Positions 35,941 to 45,073 of a DNA stretch of 64,000 bases are shown here, piece after piece. Below the pieces are notes generated by a model. It ran no database searches and was not told where the DNA came from. It saw only the letters and a list, made by a program, of their open reading frames with translations. The translations under genes were made by a program, and so were the position numbers. How positions within the stretch are numbered: the first letter of the stretch is position 1; each line of letters opens with the position of its first letter. The DNA is from Mycobacterium sp. AZCC_0083 (GTDB taxonomy: Bacteria > Actinomycetota > Actinomycetes > Mycobacteriales > Mycobacteriaceae), in contig NZ_JACHGP010000025.1 of assembly GCF_014202335.1 (NCBI RefSeq), positions 49,116-113,115 of the forward strand, written 5' to 3'.

Positions 35941-35954
35941 TTGACACGATTCAA
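35941..35954. promoter_or_regulatory. LacI operator O2
   Basis: A second exact TTGACACGATTCAA, 42 bp (four helical turns) downstream of the first and just after the expected transcription start. The two sites are on the same DNA face. Confidence 0.65.
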
Positions 35955-35998
35955 AATCGATCGAACGGCCTCAGGTCGCACAACCAGGGAGATGGTCC

Positions 35999-37069
35999 GT
36001 GAAGAGTTCGAACCGAGCACGTGGATACGCCATCGCGGGAGCCGTGCTGGTCGCCGCCTCCATGACCGCGTGCAGTAGCAACTCCGGTTCGACCGGTGGC
36101 GGCGGAACGGTCGCCTTCCTGATGCCCGACACCGGCTCGACCCGCTACGAGCTGCACGACCGGCCCGGCTTCGAGAAGCGCCTCGGCGAGCTGTGTCCGG
36201 ACTGCAAGCCGCTGTACAACAACGCCGACGGCAGCGCCGACAAGCAGCAGCAGCAATTCAACTCCGCGGTCGCACAGGGCGCCAAGGTCATCGTGCTCGA
36301 CCCCGTCGACTCGGCCGCAGCCGCCTCCCTGGTCAACGCGGCCAAGGGCCAGGGCGTGAAGGTCGTCGCCTACGACCGGCCGATCCCGGACACGAGGGTC
36401 GACTACTACGTGTCGTTCGACAACGAGGACATCGGCAAGCAGATCGGCAAATCGCTGATCGACAAGGTCAAGGGCCAGCCGTTGCCGCCTGGCGCGGGCA
36501 TTCTGATCGTCAACGGCTCGCCCACCGACGCCGCCGCCGGCCTCATCAAGAAGGGCGTCCACGAAGCCGTCGACGGCAGCGGCGTACCGGTGCTCGGCGA
36601 GTACGACACCATCGAGTGGAAGCCCGAGAACGCACAGAAGTGGGTGGCCGGGCAGATCGCGCAGTTCGGCCCGCGCATCGTCGGCGTGATAGCTGCGAAC
36701 GACGGCACCGCCGGTGGCGCGATCGCCGCACTCAAGGCCGCGGGCGTCAATCCCGTTCCGCCGGTGAGCGGTAACGACGCGACGGTCGCCGGACTACAGC
36801 TGATCATCGCGGGCGACCAGTACAACACCATCAGCAAGCCGAGCGAGATCGTCGGCGGCGCAGCGGCCGACGTCGCGGACAAGTTGCTCAAGGGCGAGAC
36901 GCCGGAGGCGAAGACGACCATCTTCGACTCCCCCGCCGAACTGTTCACCCCGACGCTGGTCACCCAGGAGAACCTGAAGGCCGAGATCGTCGACAAGAAC
37001 ATCACGCCCGCGTCCGAGCTGTGCACCGCCGAGTACGCGGCGGCGTGCAAACGGCTGGGCATCGGCTAG
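35999..37069 (+). CDS. Sugar ABC transporter substrate-binding lipoprotein
   Basis: A 356-residue periplasmic-binding protein of the ribose/xylose (type I) group. The signal peptide ends AASMTACSS, a lipobox-like site with Cys at about 22. The mature domain begins VAFLMPDTGSTRYE and contains NNADGSADKQQQQF and VIAANDGTAGGAIAALKAAG, typical of xylose-binding proteins. GTG start with GGGAGATGG upstream. First gene of the operon; a pentose or polyol is the likely ligand. Confidence 0.87.
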   Translation: MKSSNRARGYAIAGAVLVAASMTACSSNSGSTGGGGTVAFLMPDTGSTRYELHDRPGFEKRLGELCPDCKPLYNNADGSADKQQQQFNSAVAQGAKVIVLDPVDSAAAASLVNAAKGQGVKVVAYDRPIPDTRVDYYVSFDNEDIGKQIGKSLIDKVKGQPLPPGAGILIVNGSPTDAAAGLIKKGVHEAVDGSGVPVLGEYDTIEWKPENAQKWVAGQIAQFGPRIVGVIAANDGTAGGAIAALKAAGVNPVPPVSGNDATVAGLQLIIAGDQYNTISKPSEIVGGAAADVADKLLKGETPEAKTTIFDSPAELFTPTLVTQENLKAEIVDKNITPASELCTAEYAAACKRLGIG

Positions 37070-37890
37070 TGACGGTGGTGGCCTCCGGAGCTGCACCGGC
37101 CCCCTCGACAACCAGCCTGCTCAGCTTGCGGGGCGTCAACAAGTCCTTCGGGGCGGTGAACGCGCTCACGGCCATCGAACTCGACGTCTCCGCCGGAGAG
37201 GTCGTCGCACTCGTCGGTGACAACGGCGCGGGCAAGTCCACGCTCGTCAAGGTGCTGGCGGGCGTGCACCAGCCGGACTCGGGCACGGTCACCTTCGCGG
37301 GCGACACCGTCGCCATCACCGACCCGAGCGCCGCCATCGAGCTCGGCATCGCCACCGTCTTCCAGGACCTCGCGCTGTGCGAGAACCTCGACGTCGTCGA
37401 AAACCTCTTCCTCGGTCGTGAGATGAGCCCGTGGCGACTCGACGAGACCGAGATGGAGGTGCAGGCCTGGAATCTGTTGCAGCAGTTGTCTGCCCGGATA
37501 CCAACCGTCCGGATTCCGGTCGCATCGCTGTCCGGTGGCCAGCGCCAGACCGTGGCCATCGCCCGATCACTGCTCGGTGAGCCCAAGGTGATCATCCTCG
37601 ACGAGCCGACCGCCGCCCTTGGCGTGGCCCAGACCGCGGAGGTGCTCGATCTGATCGAACGGCTCAAACACCGCGGGCTCGGCGTCGTCATGATCAGCCA
37701 CAACATGGCGGACGTCCGCGCGGTTGCCGACCGCATCGTCGTGCTCCGGCTCGGCCGCAACAACGGCGAGTTCGACGCCAAGACGGTCACCACCGAGCAA
37801 CTGGTGGCCGCGATCACCGGCGCTTCCGACAATGCGGTCACCCGCCGCCGGGACCGCGCCGGAGCCGACCACGACGAAGCGGGGACATGA
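37069..37890 (+). CDS. Sugar ABC transporter ATP-binding protein
   Basis: A 273-residue single-domain ABC ATPase: Walker A GDNGAGKST, signature LSGGQRQTVAIAR, Walker B VIILDEPTAALG and the switch histidine in MISHN. Ribose/xylose systems usually have a double-length ATPase; this one is half size, so it probably acts as a dimer. GTG 37069 overlaps the binding-protein stop by one base (TAGTG), and the stop overlaps the permease ATG. Confidence 0.9.
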   Translation: MTVVASGAAPAPSTTSLLSLRGVNKSFGAVNALTAIELDVSAGEVVALVGDNGAGKSTLVKVLAGVHQPDSGTVTFAGDTVAITDPSAAIELGIATVFQDLALCENLDVVENLFLGREMSPWRLDETEMEVQAWNLLQQLSARIPTVRIPVASLSGGQRQTVAIARSLLGEPKVIILDEPTAALGVAQTAEVLDLIERLKHRGLGVVMISHNMADVRAVADRIVVLRLGRNNGEFDAKTVTTEQLVAAITGASDNAVTRRRDRAGADHDEAGT

Positions 37891-39134
37891 TGACCGCGAC
37901 CCCCACCACTCCTTCTCTCGACAGGACCGACGAGCGCCTTCGACACGACGCCGGTTTCGGCGGGACGTTGCGCTCGTTCTGGCGCAGCGTCAAGGCCGGG
38001 GACGTCGGCGTGCTGCCGGTGGTGCTCGGGCTTCTGGTGATCTGCACGATCTTCCAGTCGCTCAATCCGATCTTCCTGTCCAGCGCCAACCTGGTGAACC
38101 TGACGCTGGACTCCTGCGCGGTCGGCATCATCTCGCTCGGGATCGTCTGCGTCCTTCTGGTCGGGGAGATCGACCTTTCGGTCGGCTCCGTGAGTGGCCT
38201 GTCCGGTGCAATCGTCGGCGTGCTCTTCGTCAGGCACGGCTGGAACTGGATGCTCGCAGTGGCCCTCGCCTGCGCCGTCGCGCTCCTGATCGGCATGACC
38301 TACGGCGTTGCACTCACCCGGTTCGGCATGCCGAGCTTCGTGGCGTCACTGTCCGGGCTACTCGCCTTCCTCGGCCTGCAGCTCGCGATCCTCGGCGATC
38401 AGGGTTCGGTCAACCTCCCGTTCGACTCCACGTTGGTGCATTTCGCTCAACTCTCGTTCGTGCCCGCATGGCTGTCGTACGTGCTGGCCGTGCTCGCCGG
38501 TTTGGGACTGTTCGTCAGCGGCTACGAACGCCGCCAACGGCGCAGGAAGTCCAATCTGTCCGCGCAGTCGATGAATTACCTGATCCTGCGATCGGTTGCG
38601 CTCGTTGCGGCCCTCGCAGCGTTCACCTGGTATCTCAACCAGGAGCGCGGCGTGGGCTGGATGGTCGTGATGTTCGTCGGCCTGGTGTTGGTGCTGAACT
38701 ACGGCTTCACCCGTACCCAGTGGGGACGCAGTCTGCGAGCGGTCGGCGGCAACGAGGAGGCAGCCCGCCGGTCCGGCATCAACGTGCGGCGGATCTACCT
38801 GACCGCGTTCGCGGTGTGCTCGTTTCTCGCCTGTGTCGGCGGCATCCTCGCCGCAGCCCGACTGGCATCGGCCAACCTGTCCAGCGGCACCGGCGACGTG
38901 AACCTCAACGCGATTGCGGCCGCGGTGATCGGCGGCACCAGCCTGTTCGGCGGGCGCGGCAGCGCATTCTCGGCGCTGCTGGGCACGCTGGTCATCGCGG
39001 CGATCGCCAGCGGGCTGACGCTGTTGAACCTCGACTCGTCGTACCGGTTCATCATCACCGGCCTCGTGCTTGCGGTCGCGGTCGCCATCGACTCGGTCGC
39101 GCGCAAGTCACGCGCGAGCCACGGCCGTGCCTAA
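37887..39134 (+). CDS. Sugar ABC transporter permease (XylH/RbsC type)
   Basis: A 415-residue inner-membrane permease with about 10-12 hydrophobic segments. Family marks are VGEIDLSVGSVSGLSGAIVG in the N-terminal half and GGNEEAARRSGINV plus AAVIGGTSLFGGRGS in the C-terminal half. It overlaps the ATPase gene by 4 bp. With the two genes upstream it forms one importer. Confidence 0.9.
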   Translation: MMTATPTTPSLDRTDERLRHDAGFGGTLRSFWRSVKAGDVGVLPVVLGLLVICTIFQSLNPIFLSSANLVNLTLDSCAVGIISLGIVCVLLVGEIDLSVGSVSGLSGAIVGVLFVRHGWNWMLAVALACAVALLIGMTYGVALTRFGMPSFVASLSGLLAFLGLQLAILGDQGSVNLPFDSTLVHFAQLSFVPAWLSYVLAVLAGLGLFVSGYERRQRRRKSNLSAQSMNYLILRSVALVAALAAFTWYLNQERGVGWMVVMFVGLVLVLNYGFTRTQWGRSLRAVGGNEEAARRSGINVRRIYLTAFAVCSFLACVGGILAAARLASANLSSGTGDVNLNAIAAAVIGGTSLFGGRGSAFSALLGTLVIAAIASGLTLLNLDSSYRFIITGLVLAVAVAIDSVARKSRASHGRA

Positions 39135-39198
39135 TCTCCCGTCGCTGCGCTCGCCCCGCGCCTGAACGCGAAGCCCAAGACCATAAGGAGACGAACTC

Positions 39199-40203
39199 AT
39201 GTCCAATCGCGCAGCGGTGATGACCGAACTCGAACACATTGAGATTCGAGAACTTCCGGAGCCGGAGCCCGGCCCCAGGCAGGCGGTCGTGCGCATCCAC
39301 GCCGTGGGCGTCTGCGGATCCGACACCGCCTACTTCAAGATCGGGCGGATCGGCGACTACGTGGTCGACGGTCCGATCGTGCTCGGCCACGAGGTGTCCG
39401 GCGAGGTCGCCAAGGTCGGCAGCGAGGTGACGAACGTATCGGTCGGCGACCGCGTCGCCATCGAACCGGGAACCCCCTGCCGCGACTGCAAGGAGTGCAA
39501 GGCCGGTCGCTACCACCTGTGCCCCGATCTGGTGTTCCTGGCCACCCCGCCCTACGACGGGGCGCTGATGGAACTGATGGCGATCGACGCCCGCAATCTG
39601 TACCCGATCCCGCAGGCGATGTCGTACGAGGAGGGTGCGTTGCTCGAGCCGCTGTCGGTCGGAATCTGGGGCTGCAAACGGGCCAATCTGACTGCGGGCG
39701 ACGACGTGCTGGTCACCGGCGCCGGTCCGGTCGGGCTGCTGGCGGCGGCGACCGCCCGCGCGTTCGGGGCGGGCTCGGTGACGGTGAGCGATTTCTCCGA
39801 GTTCCGCATCGGGCTGGCCCGCAAGATGGGCTTCGCCACCGAGTCGCCCGATGCCGCCAGCGACAAGACGTTCGACGTGCTGCTCGAGTGTTCGGGCGCC
39901 CAGGGCGCGCTCGCTGCCGGGATGGCCCGACTGGCTCCCGCGGGGCGCGCCGCCATGATCGGGATGCCCAAGCAGGACGTCCCGCTGCCGCTGGCGGAGC
40001 TCAACGTCAACGAGGTCTCGCTGAGCCTCGTCAACCGGTACAACCACACCTGGCCACTGGCGATCGAGTTGGTGTCGTCGGGCCGGATCGACGTCAGCGA
40101 GCTAATCACGCACCACTTCCCGCTCGCCGAATCCGCCGACGCACTGACCCTGGCCAGCCGCGTCAACGACTCGATCAAGGCGGTGATTCACCCGCAGCAG
40201 TGA
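39199..40203 (+). CDS. Zinc-dependent sorbitol/xylitol dehydrogenase-like enzyme
   Basis: A 334-residue medium-chain dehydrogenase. Catalytic zinc ligands fit CGSD and GHE (about 38 and 61-62). The structural zinc lobe is CRDCKECKAGRYHLC. The cofactor loop is GAGPVGLLAA. It matches the sorbitol/xylitol dehydrogenase branch, fitting oxidation of a polyol taken up by the adjacent ABC transporter. A strong AAGGAG site precedes the ATG. Last gene of the LacI-controlled operon. Confidence 0.87.
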   Translation: MSNRAAVMTELEHIEIRELPEPEPGPRQAVVRIHAVGVCGSDTAYFKIGRIGDYVVDGPIVLGHEVSGEVAKVGSEVTNVSVGDRVAIEPGTPCRDCKECKAGRYHLCPDLVFLATPPYDGALMELMAIDARNLYPIPQAMSYEEGALLEPLSVGIWGCKRANLTAGDDVLVTGAGPVGLLAAATARAFGAGSVTVSDFSEFRIGLARKMGFATESPDAASDKTFDVLLECSGAQGALAAGMARLAPAGRAAMIGMPKQDVPLPLAELNVNEVSLSLVNRYNHTWPLAIELVSSGRIDVSELITHHFPLAESADALTLASRVNDSIKAVIHPQQ

Positions 40204-40230
40204 CCGGCCCCGCCACGACGAGTACAGGGG

Positions 40231-40689
40231 CTAGACGTCGGCAAGCACGGAGAGGGCGTCGGTGGGCGCCACCTGCAGACCGCAGCGATCCTTGAAGGCG
40301 GCCAGCGGAGCCTGGATGGCGCGAAGGTCGTCGGCCTGCTCCGGATGATCCTTGAAGTAACCGTCGAACTGTCCGACCGCCGCGTACGCCGGCTGCCGGG
40401 TCGCATCGATGAGCGCCTCGTTGACGTCGGGATGAGCGGCGAAGTACGTCGACAGCGACGCCGTCACCGAGCTGATGGTCGTCGCGAGTCCAGCGGCGTT
40501 GCAGTCGCCCGCGGCCGCGGCGACGGGCGTCGCCGTGACGGCGGGGGCCGCCGCGGTGGTGGGTGCGGTGGTGTCATCGGCGTCGACGGGATCGGCGCTC
40601 GCCGAAGGCACCGTCAGTGCGACGAAGGCCGCGCCAGCTGCGAGCATTCCGAGTGCGGATCGGCGAATCACGGTCTTGGAGTCGATCAT
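40231..40689 (-). CDS. Secreted hemophore-like protein (heme-binding family), copy 1
   Basis: A 152-residue protein with a Sec signal peptide (about 1-32, ending PSASA) and an Ala/Thr/Pro-rich linker. A helical domain follows with two Cys (GDCNAAG and DRCGLQV) and a YFxxHPxxN pattern shared with the copy at 46817-47212. This is the mycobacterial hemophore-like family (Rv0203 type). Heme binding is inferred from the family; the axial ligands are not visible to me. GAAAGAAAGAG lies upstream of the ATG. Confidence 0.8.
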   Translation of the reverse strand: MIDSKTVIRRSALGMLAAGAAFVALTVPSASADPVDADDTTAPTTAAAPAVTATPVAAAAGDCNAAGLATTISSVTASLSTYFAAHPDVNEALIDATRQPAYAAVGQFDGYFKDHPEQADDLRAIQAPLAAFKDRCGLQVAPTDALSVLADV

Positions 40690-40796
40690 GGGCAAGCTCT
40701 CTTTCTTTCCGGCGACACCCCTGACGGTGACTCGGCCACTGCAGATGACTTCGGGGCGTTCGCCGGTGTTGTTACTGATGTGACGGAAGTTGCTGG

Positions 40797-42884
40797 TCAG
40801 CTGGTGGCCGCCAACGCGAAGGGCAGCACGTCCGGTGCACCTGCTGCCCGCACCACGCGGGCAGCCATCGTCAGCGTCCACCCGGTGTCGGTCACGTCGT
40901 CGACAAGGAGCACAGGACCACCGGCGCCGGCGATCCCGGCCGGATCCGGCGGCACCCACGAACCGTGCAGCGCGGCGACCCGGTACGCCGAGTTGGCGGC
41001 GGTCACGGGCCTCCGCTCCGGCGCGTACTGCAGCGTGCCGAGGTCGGCGAGCTTGCCGAGTCGGGCGAGTTCGCGCGCCAGTGACCCGATCAGCTTCGGA
41101 TGGTTGTCGGAGTCGAGCGCGAGCACCGCGGTAGGCCGCGTCGCCCAGTCCCACGACGCAAGCACCTTCACGGCGGCCTGCACGACATCGTCGGACACCT
41201 CGCCGTCGGGTTCGTCGAGCACACGCCGCAACCGGGCTCCCCAGCCCAGGTCGGTCACCCTGCCGATGACCCGGCCAGGCGATGGACCGTCGCCGATGCG
41301 TCCGCTCAGGTCGACGCCGAGCTTGGCCAGACCCGACGGCCACTGCTTGCGCGGCGTGATCTCCACCCCTGGACGCATCAGGCGAGCCCTGGTCTCCTCG
41401 GCCGCCGTCGCGTCGACCGCACCGTCGTAGCGCGACCCCGTGCAGTTGTCGCAGCGACTGCAACGCTCGCCGTCTTCGAGGTCGGGATCGTCGAGTTGGC
41501 TGCGCAGGAAGGCCATCCGGCAGCCTTCGGTGTCCTGATAGTCGAGCATCGCCTGCTGTTCGCGCTTGCGGGCCTCGTCGAGCTTGCGGTACCGCGCCTC
41601 GTCGTACTCCCATGGCTCGCCGGTGCCGACCCAACCGCCCTTGACGCGCCGCACCGCCCCGTCGACGTCGAGCACCTTGAGCACCATCTCCAGCCGAGTC
41701 CGGCCAAGGTCCACCAGCGGCTCCAGCGCAGGCGTTGACTGCGGGCGGTCGAGCTCGAGTGCGTGAATGACGTTGCGCACCATCAACTCCGACGGGAACG
41801 CGACGGACGAGAAGTAGCGCCAGACGTCCTGATCCTCGCGGCCGGGCAACAACACCACCTCGGCGCTGGCCGTCGACCGGCCTGCGCGGCCGACCTGCTG
41901 GTAGTAGGCGATCGGCGAGGACGGGGCACCCAGGTGGACGACGAACCCGAGGTCCGGCTTGTCGAATCCCATGCCCAACGCCGACGTCGCGATCAGGGCC
42001 TTGACTCGGTTGGCGAGCAAGTCGCCCTCGAGTTGTTCACGCTCGGCCGTCTCGGTCGAACCCGTGTAGGCGGCTATCGCGTGGCCCTGTTCGCGCAGCA
42101 GTGCCGCGACGTCGTGCGCCTGTGCGACGGTCAGCGTGTAGACGATGCCCGAGCCAGGCAGCGAATCGATGTGTGCGGCAAGCCATGCCGCGCGTTGTGC
42201 CGGATTGCCAGCCCTCACCACGGACAGCCGCAGCGACTCACGATCCAGCCCGCCACGCAGCACCAGGGTTTCGCCGCCGCCAACGCCGAGTTGGGTCGCG
42301 ACGTCCTCGACCACGCGGTCGTTGGCGGTGGCCGTGGTGGCCAGTACCGGAACATTCGCGCCGAGCTCGGCGATCAGCGTCCGGATGCGGCGGTAGTCCG
42401 GCCGGAAGTCATGGCCCCAATCCGAAACGCAGTGCGCCTCGTCGACCACGACGAGCCCGGCGTCGTGCGCAAGCGCGGGCAGCACCTGATCGCGGAAGTC
42501 GGGATTGTTGAGCCGTTCCGGGCTGACCAGCAGGACGTCGAGGTCGCCGTTGCGCACACGATCGTGGATCTCGGACCAGTCAGTGACATTGCTCGAGTTG
42601 ATGGTGGCGGCGTGGACGCCTGCCCGCTCGGCGGCGGCGACCTGGTTGCGCATCAGCGCCAGCAGCGGCGACACGATCACCGTCGGTCCGTGGCCTGCGG
42701 CGCGGAGCAGTTTCGCGGCGATGAAGTACACCGCCGACTTGCCCCACCCAGTGCGCTGCACGACGAGCGCGCGCCTGCGTTGCACGACGAGCGCCTCTAT
42801 GGCCGTCCATTGATCGTCGCGCAACGTGGCCCGCGGTCCGGCCAGCTGCTCGAGGATTGCTTGCGCCTGCTCGCGGGTCGCCAT
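40797..42884 (-). CDS. RecQ-type helicase fused to a phosphoribosyltransferase-like domain
   Basis: A 695-residue protein. RecQ part: Walker A QRTGWGKSAVYF (about 43-54), DEAH box VVVDEAHCVSDWGHDFRPDY, helicase C motifs ATSALGMGFDKPDL and YYQQVGRAGR, then a zinc site with CSRCDNC. From about 510 the fold changes: LIGSLARELARL and VLLVDDVTDTGWTL, the PRPP-binding signature of type I phosphoribosyltransferases (ComF-like). Such fusions occur in actinobacteria; the role of the second domain is not established. ATG 42884 was chosen at MATREQAQ. Confidence 0.88.
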   Translation of the reverse strand: MATREQAQAILEQLAGPRATLRDDQWTAIEALVVQRRRALVVQRTGWGKSAVYFIAAKLLRAAGHGPTVIVSPLLALMRNQVAAAERAGVHAATINSSNVTDWSEIHDRVRNGDLDVLLVSPERLNNPDFRDQVLPALAHDAGLVVVDEAHCVSDWGHDFRPDYRRIRTLIAELGANVPVLATTATANDRVVEDVATQLGVGGGETLVLRGGLDRESLRLSVVRAGNPAQRAAWLAAHIDSLPGSGIVYTLTVAQAHDVAALLREQGHAIAAYTGSTETAEREQLEGDLLANRVKALIATSALGMGFDKPDLGFVVHLGAPSSPIAYYQQVGRAGRSTASAEVVLLPGREDQDVWRYFSSVAFPSELMVRNVIHALELDRPQSTPALEPLVDLGRTRLEMVLKVLDVDGAVRRVKGGWVGTGEPWEYDEARYRKLDEARKREQQAMLDYQDTEGCRMAFLRSQLDDPDLEDGERCSRCDNCTGSRYDGAVDATAAEETRARLMRPGVEITPRKQWPSGLAKLGVDLSGRIGDGPSPGRVIGRVTDLGWGARLRRVLDEPDGEVSDDVVQAAVKVLASWDWATRPTAVLALDSDNHPKLIGSLARELARLGKLADLGTLQYAPERRPVTAANSAYRVAALHGSWVPPDPAGIAGAGGPVLLVDDVTDTGWTLTMAARVVRAAGAPDVLPFALAATS

Positions 42885-42913
42885 CCCGCAATAGTGCCCG
42901 CAGGGTCCGACGG

Positions 42914-44098
42914 CTAACGATCCAGGCAGCGCCGGAGGGCAGCGGTCAGGTCGTTGGCGCGTCGATCGCGGCCCCCGCCGATCAGGTTGTTGACGTACCC
43001 GAAGCCGGTGCGGCTCTCGGCGTCGGCAAAGCCGAGGCTGCCGCTCGCACCGTCGTGGCCGAACGACGAGTCCGACAGCAGCGGTCGATACGGGATGCCG
43101 TTGACGAGGAATCCGGTCGAGAAGCGGACGCCAGGCGGAGTGAGTGAAACGTGCCATCCGGGGCCAGCGGAGCGCACCTTGACGGCATCGGCGATGGAAT
43201 CGTCCGTCAGCAGTTGCACATCGTTCACCGAGGACACCGCCGCGGCGTAGATGGTCGCCAGCGCTCGAGCGTCGAGAATGGCATTGGCTGCGGGGATCTG
43301 GGCGGAATGCACCGCGGGGGTGTTGAAATCACCCGCGCAGCCGTCGATCAACGAGAAGGGGAACGCTTCCCCCATCGTGACTGCCCGCACCGTGGTCGCC
43401 CTACCGATTCGCGGCAGGATCTTCGGCAGCACGCGGAAGGCGGTGCGCCGGATCCTCGAGCGAGGGGCATGCATCCGGGCCACCCGGTGCTGCTCGGCGG
43501 CGGGCAGCCCTATCCAGGCGTTCACGCCGAGGGCGTCGGCGAGGTAGTCGGCCAGCAGCGCACTCGGCATCTTGCCCGTGGCGCGGCGAAGGATCTCGCC
43601 GGTGAGCCATCCGAAGGTCAGCGCGTGGTAGGAGTACGCCGTGCCCGGCGTCCACAGCGGTCGCTGCGCCTCGATGGCCCTGATCACGGGCTCCCAGTTC
43701 AGGACGTCATCCAGGGTCAACACCGCATCGAGGGCGATCAGTCCGGCCCTGTGCGAGAACACGTCGCGAATCACGATGTCCCGCTTGCCGTTCCCGGCGA
43801 ATTCCGGCCACACCGTGACGACCGGAGCGTCGAAGTCCAGGAGTCCGCGCTGCTGGGCCAGGTAGCCGCATAGCGCCATCAAGCCCTTGGATACGGAGAA
43901 GCCGATCGTCAGGGTGTCGGCCGTCCACGGTCTCGACGTAGCAGCGTCGGCGGTGCCGCCGTACAGGTCGACGACCAGTCGGCCGTCGTGGTACACCGCG
44001 CACCCCGCGCCCATCTCGCTGCCCCGGCGGAAATTCTCGACGAACGCGTCGGCGACCGGTCCGAAGCCCTCGTCGGCGAAGCCGGGAAAGGTGCTCAT
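42914..44098 (-). CDS. Serine hydrolase of the beta-lactamase/esterase (class C) family
   Basis: A 394-residue protein. The SxxK nucleophile motif is SVSK (Ser68-Lys71), YSYHA is the YxN-equivalent, and a glycine-rich FGHDGASGSLG near the C-terminus is the third element. No signal peptide is visible, so it is probably a cytoplasmic esterase or D-aminopeptidase relative, like mycobacterial Lip proteins. ATG 44098 was preferred; 44107 is possible. Confidence 0.85.
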   Translation of the reverse strand: MSTFPGFADEGFGPVADAFVENFRRGSEMGAGCAVYHDGRLVVDLYGGTADAATSRPWTADTLTIGFSVSKGLMALCGYLAQQRGLLDFDAPVVTVWPEFAGNGKRDIVIRDVFSHRAGLIALDAVLTLDDVLNWEPVIRAIEAQRPLWTPGTAYSYHALTFGWLTGEILRRATGKMPSALLADYLADALGVNAWIGLPAAEQHRVARMHAPRSRIRRTAFRVLPKILPRIGRATTVRAVTMGEAFPFSLIDGCAGDFNTPAVHSAQIPAANAILDARALATIYAAAVSSVNDVQLLTDDSIADAVKVRSAGPGWHVSLTPPGVRFSTGFLVNGIPYRPLLSDSSFGHDGASGSLGFADAESRTGFGYVNNLIGGGRDRRANDLTAALRRCLDR

Positions 44099-44120
44099 GG
44101 GCGTCATCCAAACATCATTG

Positions 44121-44267
44121 GTACGCGTAGGTGTTCTTCGGCTTGTCGATCTGCGTCACGCTCTCCACCGACATCGTCGGGATGAAGCCGGACGAGTTGC
44201 GCATCGGCCGCACAGCACACGATGACCACCCTGCCCAGGTCGATGCCCTCGGAGTGGTGCAGCGTGA
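44121..44267 (-). pseudogene. Decayed duplicate of the 3' end of the TIGR03943 gene
   Basis: 44121-44190 matches 45078-45147 at about 65 of 70 bases, and 44195-44267 matches 45258-45330. A net 106 bp between the two blocks is missing, which shifts the frame. Read by eye it encodes FTLHHSEGIDLGRVVIVCC, then the frame is lost before GFIPTMSVESV. It lies directly after the DUF899 gene, while the intact copy lies on its other side. Confidence 0.8.
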
Positions 44268-44269
44268 AA

Positions 44270-45034
44270 TCAGTCGTGGTCGCCGTGCCTGCCAAGGGTC
44301 TCAACGGGGGTGGCGCCGGGCCGAGTCCACTGCGGAACGGGACGGCTGGTCTCACCCCAGGTGGCGTTCCCGTCGGCGTCCGAGCACCAGTACCAACACG
44401 ACTGGCGCCCCTCCGGCCAGCCGTCGGGGTTGACCTCCCACGTCTCGCCGCGGCCGTACGGCGTCATGTCGAGCAGGCCCATGGACCCATTGACCGGTTC
44501 GTTGCCCCGGCCCGTCGTGGCGTAGGTGAGGAACACGCGGTCACCGTCGCGCAGGTAGCAGGTGATCGAACCCATGTCGTTGCCGATCGGCGCGTCCAGA
44601 TCGCGCACCGAGTACCAGGGCTCCGTGTAGCCCATGAATTCGACGTACGGAGCCACCTCGTCCCAGCGGCCCTCGGTCAGCACGGCGTAGGAGACGCCGC
44701 GGGCGTTGAGGTAGACGGCGTCCTTCACGTGCCAGGCCGTGGTGGTGCAGCCGCCGCACTGCCCCTGGTGCGGCGCGCCGTCGTGCCACATGTGCTTGTA
44801 GACGACGAGCTCGTCGCGACCCTGAAACAGGTCAAGGAACGGGACCGGCCCGTCCGGCCCGACGACCTCGACCGTGCCGTCGAACTCCACCATCGGCAAC
44901 CGACGGCGGGCCGCGGCGATGGCGTCGCCCTCGCGGGTGTGCGCCTTCTCGCGGATCAGGAGCTCGTCACGGGCGGCCTGCCAGGTGGCCATGTCGACGA
45001 CGGGCGGGCGGCCTGGCGAATCATTGGTGGTCAT
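44270..45034 (-). CDS. DUF899 family (thioredoxin-like) protein
   Basis: A 254-residue protein of the DUF899 family. Typical stretches are WQAARDELLIREKAHTREGD, VVYKHMWHDGAPHQGQCGGC and GMGSITCYLRDGD-like sequence in the thioredoxin-like core; the two Cys in QCGGCT may be redox active. Function is unknown. It lies between an intact gene and a decayed copy of the same TIGR03943 3' end, so it arrived or was rearranged with a duplication. Confidence 0.87.
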   Translation of the reverse strand: MTTNDSPGRPPVVDMATWQAARDELLIREKAHTREGDAIAAARRRLPMVEFDGTVEVVGPDGPVPFLDLFQGRDELVVYKHMWHDGAPHQGQCGGCTTTAWHVKDAVYLNARGVSYAVLTEGRWDEVAPYVEFMGYTEPWYSVRDLDAPIGNDMGSITCYLRDGDRVFLTYATTGRGNEPVNGSMGLLDMTPYGRGETWEVNPDGWPEGRQSCWYWCSDADGNATWGETSRPVPQWTRPGATPVETLGRHGDHD

Positions 45035-45073
45035 ATCGGAACAGACCTGTCTCTCTGCCGGAACTCATCGCCT

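Noticed and set aside
40231..41634. 467-codon minus frame joining RecQ sequence to the hemophore gene
   Set aside because: The first two thirds are antisense-phase RecQ sequence; the real gene starts at 40689 with its own signal peptide.
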